A stretch of 25,615 bases of DNA, taken from contig NW_003157231.1 in assembly GCF_000003605.2 (NCBI RefSeq), positions 1,294-26,908 of the forward strand, written 5' to 3'. Below, piece after piece: positions 9,156-18,691 of the stretch. Both the position numbers and the translations under genes were made by a program. The DNA is from Saccoglossus kowalevskii. Lineage: Eukaryota > Hemichordata > Enteropneusta > Harrimaniidae. Each line of letters begins with the position of its first letter. Positions within the stretch are counted from its first letter, which is position 1. The notes under the pieces were generated by a model. That model was not told the DNA's origin. It was given only the letters and a program-made list of their open reading frames with translations, and ran no database searches.

Positions 9156-10994
9156 GTCTAAGTTGTTGCTGCTACAGTGAACGTACACAAATTTGTGCTT
9201 ATATTCAATATATTTTTTTGCAAAATGCGATAGCTGAAGTGAATACAAAGTAAATAGAAACTAAATAAAAATGAAACACTTTGACTATAGTTATCGAAAG
9301 TGTTTCAAAAATACATTATTGATTTGGACTCGGCATATTATAATAGTCAATATGTCTAATGTAGTATGTCAAGTATAGAATGCATGCTTATCATGGCATC
9401 TAGACTCCTGTGTTGACTATTTGAAATCATAGAGGTGATTAGAACTGTGCAATTTTCCGAAATACAAATGTATTATTTATTTGAAAAGGCCAGCATAATG
9501 TTCTGCAACACCCATTCTTATGGCGACCAAATGGTGTTTGAAAATAGTCATTACTTGCTACTTTTCAGTCAAGTTCTCCCCCTTGATGTGAGTTTGTACC
9601 ACGATGTTCACAGGGGTCGTCAGAAATATGTTCACACTTTTGTGCGATTAATTGTATTCAAATATAGTCATTTGCAAATTGATAATCGAATGTTTTAATT
9701 TACCTGAATTTTTCTGCGCAAGTTAAAATATCTATACTTATCGTAATATATATTAAATCGTGTACGCTGATATTGTCTTTGATGTTATGCTTTTTAGACA
9801 ACGGCTAGGACAATAACGTCAATGTACAATGATTTTAGTATTAAAATGAGGTATTCTGTGGTAGAGCGTATCGGTAATCAGTCAGTGAATGCTAAAGTAT
9901 GACATTCACGAGTTACTAGTATGCAGTGTGTCCTGTGATCGTATGTTCACGGGCAAAGAATGTCACGACTGATGGTTTACTGTCATATTACTACATGTGA
10001 CAAAAATGCAAGATAGAAAGTCTTATTTGCTTTTGTCAACAATTTTGACATATCTTACCTTGATAGTTTGAATACAACAAATTCCCAAACAACTTTAGAA
10101 AGTACAATTTCATTTTGTATGCATGTCAATGTTATTTCAAAGCAAACTAGATAAAACTCGCGATTCAGAGAAGATGTCTACTTGTGCTAGATTTCTTTAA
10201 TATTTATATCAACAATCACATATACCACATATACCAAGTTTGAAGTTCCTAGCCATTCCCCTTGTAGCTCAATACTGAACATACATGACTTTTTGTTTCT
10301 AAAAGTTTGCTTTGTCATGTAGATGACACATGTGCCAAATGTGAAATATATATCTATACCCCACGTTATAACGCATACATACAGGCACACACATAGACAC
10401 TCACTTACAGTAAAATAAATAATAACGTTACTGGTAAATTCCTGGTGGAGTGTTTTTACGCTTCAGATTTTGTTTATATTTAAATATTGCAATGCGGTCC
10501 ATCTTACAATTCGTTACTAGTATTACCAGGGATAAGTCATTGCGATTACTGTGGTATTTGCAGACAATACTAAATACTATATTGTATCACTCGGCTGTAA
10601 AAATGCGGAATAAGTACACGACAGTATTACGTATGTATTTTCACATCTCCCATTAGCATTTGTATAAGTACGGCATTACGTCATGCGCCAGCTACTTTAA
10701 CATATTTAATATATTACCAAAATTGATGCAAAATATATTTTCGAGGTTATTTGGTGCTCATATAATTAAACAATAATGAACGACCCGCCAACCCAGGGGA
10801 GTTTTTGTAGCGTTGTCAATACCAGTGGATTTGCTGCCACAAAAAATCGGAAAATTTGGAAAAATGAATCTAAATAATTTAAATTGTCTTTCTGGAAAAT
10901 GTTCTCACAATCTCATATGGCAAACTAAGAAACTAGTTTTAATCCATCAAATATTATTGTATTTAAATCATTTACATTGCTAGTGGACAAGTGA
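9156..10994. other. Spacer, no gene seen
   Basis: AT-rich sequence with several open frames of 60-90 codons (for example 9435-9698 and 10450-10656), none with domain-like composition or a recognisable motif. A weak hairpin, GTGAATG (9885-9891) with CATTCAC (9903-9909), lies near 9900. The segment at 10780-10850 has a different texture (GACCCGCCAACCCAGGGG) from its surroundings but could not be assigned to any element. Confidence 0.5.
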
Positions 10995-11170
10995 CCGGCG
11001 TGTGGTGTAGTGTGGAGTAGCATTGTAGTGATCACCCGGGCGAACGGCACACCGTGACTGGTACGTCGTTTCGGTGTCCGCCGCGGCCTTGCACTACGCT
11101 ACGCTAGATCGCCGCTGTGGACCGGTTGGGTCGACTGTCGTAGAGGTGCGTACCCGCGGTACATGTATTG
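10995..11170. other. GC-rich, CpG-dense block at the retroelement 5' end
   Basis: From GACCGGCG to CCCGCGGTAC the sequence is rich in G, C and CpG, in sharp contrast to the AT-rich surroundings. It occupies the place where the 5' LTR of the Ty3/Gypsy element should be, but does not resemble the 3' LTR. It contains ACGTCGTTTCGGTGT (11063-11077), the exact reverse complement of 14424-14438 in the pol C-terminus. It may be a separate insertion or recombination product, or a divergent LTR. Origin not recognised. Confidence 0.45.
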
Positions 11171-11235
11171 TTACACCATTCCATGAGTCGTTTTTAAACC
11201 ATCAAGGTAGATGTTATTGACACACCCTTAACTTC

Positions 11236-11270
11236 TGTTTCTTGTGTCGATACATTACAATTGGCGACGA
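11236..11270 (+). promoter_or_regulatory. 5' LTR end and primer-binding site
   Basis: TTTCTTGTGT followed by TACATTACA (11251-11259) matches the end of the 3' LTR (14871-14892). Two bases later TGGCGACGA (11262-11270) begins with the TGG that pairs with a tRNA CCA end, implying a primer tRNA ending in UCGUCGCCA. The position right after the LTR is as expected. Confidence 0.7.
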
Positions 11271-11314
11271 AGATAAACTATTAACATTCCAAGCTTATTC
11301 TGAGGTAACTTTAT

Positions 11315-11909
11315 ATGGTGAAAATGACGTCCTTCGGCAAGATTGATGAGTTTAATGTTGAAATTGAGGACTGGTACACCGAACGCGTAAGTGAATACTT
11401 CATTGCAAGCGAAATTACCGATGTGAATAAGAAACGTTCTATTCTACTTTGTGTCTGTGGAACTAAGACATAAGGCTTAATGCGTAGTCCAGTTTAACCA
11501 GAAAAGCCATCGGACAAAACGTTCAAGGAGCTCTGTGATGTAATGCAAGTACATCACCATCCAAAACCGTCAGCCATTGTACAACGTTTCAAGTTCAACT
11601 CATTATTCCGTAAACCAGGTCAGTCAATCTCAGAACTTGTTGCTGATGTACGACATTTAGCAGAACACTGATGTTTGCCACTACAAAGATGCTGAGTGTA
11701 TGATAAAGGAAAATAGGGCACATCTCCAAAGCATGTAGAAGTAAGAAGCAAACAGGCAGACTGACAGTGAGACGAAATGGTCAACATGTCACTAACATAG
11801 GGGAAGAGGACTCAGAAAATAATGACACTTCCTATAAAATGTTTAATGTTAGTTCAGGACATGAGAAAGTACGCCCCATAGAGGCAGATTTTGTAATTAA
11901 AAATCAGTG
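11315..11909 (+). pseudogene. gag remnant with half a CCHC knuckle
   Basis: Gag translation probably began at ATG 11315 or the in-frame ATG 11324 (MTSFGKIDEF). The frame stops at 11471-11473 after about 50 codons, with further stops and shifts. Fragments typical of Ty3/Gypsy capsid are readable: IEDWYTERVSEYF near the start, then TFKELCDVMQ and IVQRFKFNSLFRKPGQS. Near 11705-11750 a shifted frame gives KIGHISKAC, the second half of a CCHC zinc knuckle (nucleocapsid), with the first two cysteines deleted or out of frame. The product would have packaged element RNA; this copy cannot make it. Confidence 0.75.
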
Positions 11910-12135
11910 TGTTAAATAGACACCGGTGCATATGTTTCATTGATGAGTAAAGGAACTTCAAAATTCAAAATGCACACGCAGTATTACGTACGTATACTGG
12001 TGAACGGATAAAAGTTGTAGGAACTCTTAATGTAGTATGGTAGTCAGAGAGCAAATGTACCTCTTGTAATTGTAAAAGGTAGTGGTTCTGATTTAGTAGG
12101 TCGTGATCGGTTGAATGTTTTTGGGGTAAGATAGG
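11910..12135 (+). pseudogene. Retroviral-type aspartic protease remnant
   Basis: DTGAYVSLMS is readable from 11919, with the catalytic DTG triad at 11919-11927. It is preceded by the stop TAG at 11917-11919 in another frame. The frame breaks at TAA 12010-12012, and later LVIVKGSGSDLVGRD and LNVF match the C-terminal part of Ty3/Gypsy proteases (the GRDWL region). The flap region is scrambled by stops. Non-functional. Confidence 0.7.
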
Positions 12136-12161
12136 CAGCAATTTGTCATGTTAAAGTTGCT

Positions 12162-12640
12162 ATGGCTCATGAATCACTGATAAAGCAGTATTCAAATGTA
12201 TTTCAGGATGGGTTAGGTACTGTCAAAAAAGTGACAGGGAAAATCCATGTTGATTCTAATGCCCAACCGAAGTTATTTAAACCTTGTCCTGCACCATATG
12301 CGATAAAGGATAAGGTAGGATCCAAATTGATGCAACTTCAACAGGAAGGTGTAATTGAACCAGTTGAGTTTTCTGATTTGGCTGCACCTATTGTACCTGT
12401 GTTGAAAGGTAACTGTCAAATATGTATTTGCGAAACTCGACTCCATGAATCGAAGATCCTTTGTGCAACCCTGAGTGATGGACAGACTTTCATTAAGCTT
12501 GATTTGAGTAATGCCTACTTACAGCGATTTGGCAAAAGTGTATGGATAGTACACTACAAGGAATTCCGCTTGTATGTGTACTCATTGATGACATTCTGAT
12601 CAGAAGCTGAACACAATGGAGAGTTGGTATTGAATAAATT
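12162..12640 (+). pseudogene. Reverse transcriptase remnant with deletion between motifs A and C
   Basis: A 145-codon open frame shows YSNVFQDGLGT and HVDSNAQPKLFKPCPAPYA, then LMQLQQEGVIEPVEFSDLAAP, all typical of the Ty3/Gypsy RT N-terminus. Motif A is FIKLDLSNAYLQ (catalytic Asp codon at 12501-12503). It is followed directly by sequence that normally lies tens of residues later, and in another frame LQGIPLVCVLIDDILI is readable, with the catalytic DD at 12587-12592 (LIDD in place of the usual YxDD). So the palm lost the segment between motifs A and C, and the frame shifted. The enzyme cannot be active. Confidence 0.85.
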
Positions 12641-12664
12641 GTCTGAAGCTGAAATTCGTATATC

Positions 12665-13412
12665 GTAGCAGTGGGCCTACATTCACTAGGAAGCAAAGTT
12701 CGCACGTTGATGGATGCTCCTGTTCCGTGTAACATAACTGAATTAAAATCGTACCTGGGACTTCTTAACTACTACGGTCGTTTGGTAACCAACCTGCCAA
12801 CCCTGTTAGCGCCACTGCATATATATCTGAACAAGATACTAAATGGTACTGGGAAGTGAAGCAAGATAAATCATTCAACGAATCTAAGAGATTATTAAAT
12901 TCTTTGAAAGTACTAGTTCCCTACGACCCAACGAAAGACCTGATACTTGCATGCGATGCGTCACCCTACGGAGTCAGTACTGTTCTCTCCCACGTAATGC
13001 CAGGTTGCTCTGAGAAACTGATTACCTTTGCATCATGCACATTTGCACCCGCCGAGAAGAATTAATGGTAATATTTGGAGTGAAGAAGTTTCATTCTTAC
13101 TTGTTCAGCAGACATTTTAAAATTCTCAATGATCACAGCCTGTTATAAACTTTGTTTAATGAAGCAAAAGGTGTCCCGACAGTGACATCATCGCGAGTCC
13201 CGACAATGGCATCATCGCGAGTCCCGACAATGGCATCATCGCGAGTCCCGACAATGGCATCATCGCGAGTCCCGACAATGGCATCATCGCGAGTCCCGAC
13301 AATGGCATCATTGCGAGTCCCACGATGGAATCTCACATTATCCGCTTAAGTTTACGTATAAGCCAGGTATGGGCCATGTAGACGCAGTGAGTCAATTACC
13401 ACTGCAAGATTA
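12665..13412 (+). pseudogene. RNase H remnant of pol
   Basis: TELKSYLGLLNYYGRLVTNL (12740-12800) is the RT-to-RNase H connection. LACDASPYGV near 12948-12977 holds the first catalytic Asp of the Ty3/Gypsy RNase H. FASCTFAPAEKN ends at a stop (13063-13065), and the segment that should hold the catalytic Glu is missing. Further on, FGVKKFHSYLF and ILNDHSLL are readable, then FNEAKGVPT. Here an 8-codon motif has expanded into a minisatellite. After it WNLTLSA and, in a shifted frame, FTYKPGMGHVDAVSQLPL give the usual end of the domain. Several stops and shifts; non-functional. Confidence 0.82.
13173..13316. repeat. 24-bp minisatellite inside pol, six units
   Basis: Six near-perfect head-to-tail copies of a 24-bp unit beginning GTCCCGACAATGGCATCATC, at 13173, 13197, 13221, 13245, 13269 and 13293. 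The first copy differs at two bases (AGTGACA) and the last at one (ATTGCGA); the middle ones are identical. A partial seventh (GTCCCACGATGG) runs back into unique pol sequence. The unit is exactly eight codons and translates as VPTMASSR, a motif present once in intact relatives, so the array arose by in-frame slippage or unequal exchange within the retroelement. Confidence 0.95.
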
Positions 13413-13438
13413 ACCATCCAACATTCATATACCTACTG

Positions 13439-13887
13439 ATGGAATTCCTGGACACATCACCTGTAACATCAGAAGATATCAAACGATGGACAGATCAAGA
13501 TCAAGTATTATCACGAGTTCGTATATTCATTACTCATGGATGGCCAAATACAGTGTACGAGAAATTTGTTGAGCCAGAACCCAAACGATACTTCGTTCGT
13601 AAATCCGAATTGAGTGTTCAAGAAGACATAGTTCCATAGGGTTTAAAGTCATTGTGCCGCCACAAGAACGATCGCGTATACTAGAAGTGTTACAAAAATC
13701 GCACCCAGGAATAGTTCGCATGAAAGCATTCGTTCAAAATTGTGTGTGGTGGCCATATCTAAATGATGAAATAGGGACTACTGTTTGCAAATGTAGTACT
13801 TGCCAAGTTAATGCGAAATTTCCGCACCATATCACTCTGGATCCAATGGTTTGGCAGAGTGATCTGAAACATTCAAGGAAGAGATGA
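13439..13887 (+). pseudogene. Integrase N-terminal zinc-binding domain
   Basis: Two joined open frames (13439-13639 and 13654-13887) carry the HHCC-type zinc domain of a Ty3/Gypsy integrase: the His codon of HPGIVRMKA at 13702-13704, then VWWPYLNDEIG and CKCSTCQ. The zinc pattern H-x-C-x2-C is partly readable; the first His region is altered. A stop at 13637-13639 interrupts the linker (IVP then stop). After VWQSDL the sequence jumps to the C-terminal part, so the DDE catalytic core is deleted around 13850-13890. Confidence 0.85.
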
Positions 13888-14482
13888 AGAAGTTGAATAA
13901 GGGGAGTATTTCATCCAGAGTATCTCGATTTTTACTCAAATACCGTACTACACCACATCCCACAACAGGAAAGTCACTAGACATGTTACTGTGTAGAAGA
14001 AAGTTGAAAACTCACCCTGATCTACTTCAACCTGATGAATCAGCGAAAGTGCGACGTGCACAGACAACTCAGAAATTATGGCATGATACACACTCGAAAG
14101 GGAGAGAATTCTCTATTGGAGATACCGTATTTGCTTATAATTTTAGATCTGGTGTACGTTGGTTAAATGGCATAGTCATTGTAAATGAAGGTTCTTCTTT
14201 CATAATTAAATTACTTGATGGTTGCACAATAAGACGCCATGCAGATCATCTCAGAAAGTCAGTGTTAGATTTTAGTGCTGATATCAAGTTAAATTCACAT
14301 AGTGGTAGTGAAATAGTCAGTAGTGATATTCCGTTTATTCCAACCATAACACAGATTGGTGTACCAAAAAAAATCACTGATAGTATAATTCCAAAATCAT
14401 CAGATTTAGGAAATTGACCTAGTACACCGAAACGACGTTCAACTCTAATTAAAAAAAAAAGCACCAGAACGTTTAGATTTGT
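13884..14482 (+). pseudogene. Integrase C-terminal domain and end of pol
   Basis: An open frame of 177 codons begins with the tail of the catalytic core (FLLKYRTTPHPTTGKS, the region after the third acidic residue), then MLLCRRKLKTHPDLL and VFAYNFRSGVRWLNGIV, the GPY/F-like C-terminal module, and ends at TGA 14415-14417. Downstream, STPKRRSTLIKKK and, one base shifted after an A-run, APERLDL with TAA at about 14482 look like the original C-terminus of pol. Its stop would overlap the first bases of the 3' LTR. Both D residues of the DDE core are lost. Confidence 0.8.
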
Positions 14483-14892
14483 AATATGTTTATTACAGTT
14501 GGTAATGTGACAAAAATTGTTTGAGCAACCTTAGTTTTGCGTTTCAGAGCAGAAGATTCACTAGCAAGGGTGATTTGTGCTGAAAACCTCTACCCTCTAG
14601 TTAGGTTATGTATATGGTTGTACATTTTGAAGTTTTATTGAAGGTGAATTTCAGAACCCGGAATTGCAGAACACAACTAGCATTTGTATGTATTCAAAAG
14701 TTTAAGGAAGTGGAAGTGTAGTATATTCACATTTTATTGTACTTGTGAGATGAGCTTGACCCTATCATAATTAGCCATTTAAGACGCCCCTTTAACTAGT
14801 GTCGTCTGCGCCTTGAGATGTATGCCATGTTATAAGCTCCGTAACCAAAATAAACTGCTTTGATATTGTGTTTCTTGTGTGAATACATTACA
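14480..14892 (+). mobile_element. 3' LTR of the Ty3/Gypsy element (413 bp)
   Basis: The LTR starts TGTAATATG (14480) and ends TACATTACA (14892), which together form the expected short terminal inverted repeat TGTAATRTR...TACATTACA. It follows an A-rich tract (14449-14460) that probably served as the polypurine tract. AATAAA occurs at 14848-14853 (in CCAAAATAAACTG), a plausible LTR polyadenylation signal shortly before the end. The body does not resemble the sequence upstream of the primer-binding site, except for the last 22 or so bases. Confidence 0.65.
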
Positions 14893-16500
14893 GGCTTGTC
14901 TTTTTTTGTCATATGCGGAAATATGATGAGCACTGTCAATTAAAACGTTGGGTGTACAAACATTCTCCAATAAACGATGTTAGCACAACCTTCCTTTTCC
15001 ATTTCAGTAATTCCGCCAAATCAAATGTTGTAACTAAGCGAGTATAATTTTAAATTTAAACACGCACTTTTCGTATTCACTAACCACTTATTTTATTTCA
15101 CAATAAAAGTAGTAACATCTGCTTCTAAAAGATTTCTAAAGCATACTATTAGCTATTCAGGAACCTATCAAGTTATACTATATACTATTGGCGAGCTGTG
15201 ATAATTTCCTCTGCAATTGTCACATTTATAATCTAAAATGTTTGTTTTTTTAACTCAGATATGTATTTTGTGGGAGAACGTATATATATATATATTAGTC
15301 CTATTAGCCCTGATGTGATGCTTTGTGATTTTTATTAGAAGCCATTGAGAATCGCTTAATTATGCGAGTTGATGACTATTTAGTGCTAATCTGTGCAGGG
15401 ACTAACCAGGATGTGCATAATAAAGAATTAAGATGATCAATATTAATTAGTTGAGAAATTAAATAGTCAGTTAGTTTGACGTGGAATAAAAGTATATTAG
15501 ATGCAGGCTCCTTTAGTAATTCAGTATGTGGTATTGGTAATTATGCAAAGTTATTCAAATTCTAAACATTATAATGACTTTTTAGACAATTTTCTCCATA
15601 TTTTCAGAAATAATGAATAGTGTAGGGACTGGCAATTTTTGAATCATTAATACTTGTCGGAAATACACTGTGATTATCAGATGATGGACCCTTTAAACTT
15701 TGGGATATGTTCAAGGGTGAAGTTAACCCCAGTAAAAATATTAGTTTAGCTTGCACATTTGAACAAAACTCATACATTTTGAATTAAAAGTTGTTTTAAG
15801 CAGTGTATACGTGTTTGAATGTACGTAAGATATGTATCACCATTCTGGAAGTGAGTGAAAGCAATAATCACCATGATATAAAAGCGATTTACTAATTTTG
15901 CAACTAGTTATGTTGCCACTGGGCCTAAATATGAAATTGAAACCTCAAAGAGCATGATTATGGTATCTAAGTATGCGCAAACGCTAATGAAATAGATAAA
16001 ACGTGTGCACAAAACTGGAATAAGCTATTTGAGCATCCACTTCAAATAAGTTATTCACAAGGTTCTACGGGACTGGGTTCTAGGACCCTTTATTTATTAA
16101 CTTATTAATTTCTAGGGGTAAACAAAAATAATGTGAAAGGAACTATTTCCATTCGAGGAGACAACATTAACAAGGTTTGACAAACATCTCACCTAGACCA
16201 AGATATTGAAAAAATAGTAAAGCTCGCAGACATATTCTACCTGTACATATTTTACTTCTTCTTTTTCATTCTACCTTATATAACATATGACTTAGAGGTG
16301 TGGACAACGCTTACTTGATGCACTTTTGAAGATTGTGTTGAACCCGCGGTGTTGTTGATATGTTTTGTTTTACTTCATTGAATTAAATATTAATATTTTT
16401 ATTCAAACAGTAAGAAATAGCGACAGTGCACATTAATGTAGTTTGACTATTTCTTAATTGCCCAGTTTTCTGGAGTTACTATCAGTTGCTATATTTTAAG
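14893..16500. other. Spacer, no gene seen
   Basis: AT-rich with no coding frame above 60 codons and no recognised element. A (TA)n microsatellite lies at about 15281-15297. Confidence 0.5.
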
Positions 16501-16508
16501 CAGATATA

Positions 16509-16706
16509 CTAAGCGTATATATAAATAAAATCACACTCTGTCACACGCAACGTAATATTACCGTAATTGGTATAGTACAGGTTTGATGGTTCAAATACCA
16601 AAATGGCAACAGCAACAGAAAGACTTCCCTGGCGGCGATGATAAAATACGAACACGGAGCCAACAGATGAGGTTTCAACTGGTACTGGTATTATTATACT
16701 CTGCAA
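16509..16706 (-). other. 65-codon open frame downstream of the HSE block, unrecognised
   Basis: This is the only open frame in the right place to be transcribed from the heat-shock-type block at 16780-16970. It starts at ATG (16706 going down), about 90 bases past the predicted start site. The product has a hydrophobic middle (SLSVAVAILVF) but matches nothing I know. Composition gives no strong coding signal, so it may be non-coding leader sequence or part of an LTR. Confidence 0.15.
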
Positions 16707-16779
16707 ACATCAAGTACAATAACGCGGTAAAACTCCACTACTCCAATAACTAGATACTTAAACTCCAAAACAATTCAAT

Positions 16780-16970
16780 GAGATCTCCGATCTGAACTCA
16801 GTGCTGAACAACTCCCCTATATATACCTCCACTGTCTATAAATAAACCATTACATCAGCATACATAATGAGTCTGGCACTTACTACAAACTTCTAGAATG
16901 TTCCATTACCTTCTATTGCCTCCTACAGTGTTCCACCCAGACACAGTACGGTTCTAGAACATTCTCAGTG
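16780..16970 (-). promoter_or_regulatory. Heat-shock-type promoter block (two perfect HSEs plus TATA)
   Basis: Two perfect three-box heat-shock elements, TTCtaGAAtgTTC (16891-16903) and TTCtaGAAcaTTC (16952-16964), lie 61 bp apart. Reading the minus strand, they are followed by TATATATA (16825-16818) and then GGGGAG, with a possible initiator TTCAGCAC at about 16806-16799 and GAGTTCAGATC just beyond. HSE, TATA, initiator is the layout of Hsp70-type promoters, and the distance from HSE to TATA (about 65 bp) is normal. A second TATA-like word, TAAATAAA/TATAAATA, lies on the plus strand at 16837-16844. No heat-shock protein follows on either strand. A solo LTR carrying HSEs is an alternative. 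Confidence 0.55.
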
Positions 16971-18069
16971 ACACGGAAGTGGTAAATAAGTCGTGTGCGA
17001 CACACTCTGACAAGTCAACGGTACTTTCCGGTTCAGACTTCATATTTCCGACATTTGATTAATACTCATAATGATATATGGTACCACATAGAGCGCATTA
17101 TAATCTGCGCACTCTTTCCAAAACATCTTTCTAAAGCACCCCTTGGTTGTATACCAGATTATGCAGGAAAAAATGTCCATCAATGTATTAAACTATAAAA
17201 CAGCATCACATAACTTCACTGTAGAATATTCTTTGCCATGGTAATCATTTTATCACATGATATCCGATATTATATCATGTGGTCCAAATTTAGACAACCT
17301 CAAGATATCAAATACAGTTACAATTTTGAAATCTGTATCGACTTCGTTAATAAGAATATGCGACGGGTTTGTCACTTTTCAAAGGGACGGCAGCAATACA
17401 AGGTTTCAACAGACGACTAAATATCATGTCATACTCTAGTTTAAGATTGTTAATAACAATTGGTGCATTCGTTACAAATATATACACTGTGGTATAATAC
17501 GGTTATACCTATATACCTGTATTATTAAGAACCAGATGCAACCAGGAATTAGTTGCAAAGAATCTTTTAAGTTCACATTCAGATATATTGACAATGTACT
17601 TTTAATCAAAAATCCGGAACTTAATGATTTATAATATATACTATGAACTTGAGATTAAGGAGACTGCGAAATGTCATTGTTGTGTTTCATGATTTATGAT
17701 GTATCATGATTTGTACAATAAAAGTCGGTTTTTAACAGATTGATTGATCAAAATAATCACAATTAACTTAACTTCACGGCCTAATCCCGCTCATACATTT
17801 TTCAGCTCATTCGCTATTTTGAATCTTGCAGTGAATTGGTAATAGTGGTACTAGGGTTACCGCAGCGACCATTTGATTTTGAATCAGAACGATGTAAGAT
17901 GGGTGTCACATGCGAAGCGGGATGTGCTAAGACTTTCAAAAAAATAACGAGAGGATCAGAGTTTTGGGATATGGAGATATAGACGAGAATTGGGGGGACA
18001 AAGACATTTGCAGATTAATTAGGGAAGGTTTCAACATCATATGTACACATGAGAAATATTTCTATTCAA
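16971..18069. other. Spacer upstream of the tandem duplication
   Basis: AT-rich, with open frames of about 60 codons at 16995-17198 and 17238-17420 that overlap in several frames and show no family features. TCATGATTTATGATGTATCATGATT near 17686-17712 is a small local repeat of ATGATTT/TCATGAT words. Nothing else stands out. Confidence 0.45.
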
Positions 18070-18572
18070 TTATATCCATTGTTCTTTAATTTATACCAAT
18101 GCAATTAATTATGTCATATGCATACCATATCAAGAAACGTGAAAGTATGCAACATTAAAACATAGAGAAGCCTTGATGTGTCAAAATCAGCTGTTAGACA
18201 TTATGTATGCATTTTTGAGAAAGAAAGAAATGATATTGCACAAAAAGAATTTGGCAACTTAGAGCACTAAACATGTTGATATTGCATTCGATAAACATAT
18301 TTTATGCTCTCTTGAGAATTCACTTTATATACACCAGTATTATCTATACCCTGTTCTTGTTATTTCAACCTACTGCCGTTGATGGCGGCACAATACAACC
18401 ACTTTTGCAATGTCTAATAAATAAAATGTGCCCTTATTTGTTATTTGACAACAATGGACACTGTTCATCGAGTGTGGCTTAAGTTCCGCGGACGTGATCT
18501 GTAGCGCGGTAATTATTTTAGTGTGGTGAACGCCGGAGGTAACTTTGAGCATGTAAATGAGCCCGTAATTGT

Positions 18573-18667
18573 ATGCAAGTAATGTGTACGTATTACGTAT
18601 TGTTCATATTATATATTATTATATATTATATCACGCATGTACACAATAGTGTAACCCCGCAGTCAAC
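18573..18667 (+). promoter_or_regulatory. Conserved proximal upstream block of copy 2
   Basis: Between copies 2 and 3 the last 200 bases before the ATG are well conserved: GGACGTGATCTGTAG, GAGGTAACTTTG, CGTAATTGTATGCAA and GTAACCCCGCAGTCAAC (18651-18667). ATGCAAGT at 18573-18580 is one base from the POU octamer that copy 3 has intact. A TA-rich stretch at 18607-18632 provides TATATTATATATTATA-like words that copy 3 lacks at this place. The transcription start is probably near the CCGCAGTCAAC block, 25-40 bases before the ATG, by inference only. Confidence 0.4.
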
Positions 18668-18691
18668 AAAGGATCTCAACCGAACGATAAC

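Larger units (their letters stand above)
11236..14892 (+). mobile_element. Degenerate Ty3/Gypsy LTR retrotransposon, inactive
   Basis: Domain order along the + strand is LTR tail, primer-binding site, gag, CCHC remnant, protease (DTG), reverse transcriptase, RNase H, integrase, 3' LTR: the Ty3/Gypsy order. Texture of the RNase H and integrase parts resembles the Mag/SURL group, a tentative placing. Every domain carries stops, frameshifts or internal deletions, and the integrase catalytic core is missing. The total length of about 3.7 kb from LTR tail to LTR end is short for the family (about 5 kb), consistent with several internal losses. Only the last 22 or so bases of the two LTRs match, so the 5' boundary is uncertain. 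The element lies between copies 1 and 2 of the glycosyltransferase family. Confidence 0.88.

Noticed and set aside
9877-9973. Nested short inverted repeats (ATCAGTC/GACTGAT and GTGAATG/CATTCAC)
   Set aside because: Seven-base arms are expected by chance in a long AT-rich spacer; no element ends or target duplication seen.
11001-11050. tRNA-derived SINE head (GTGGTGTAGTGTGG as A box, GGGCGAACGGC as B box)
   Set aside because: Spacing is about right but both boxes are poor matches and no tRNA fold or SINE tail could be drawn.
13133-13336. Minus-strand open frame of repeated GTRDDAIV units
   Set aside because: Artefact of the 24-bp minisatellite read on the opposite strand to pol.
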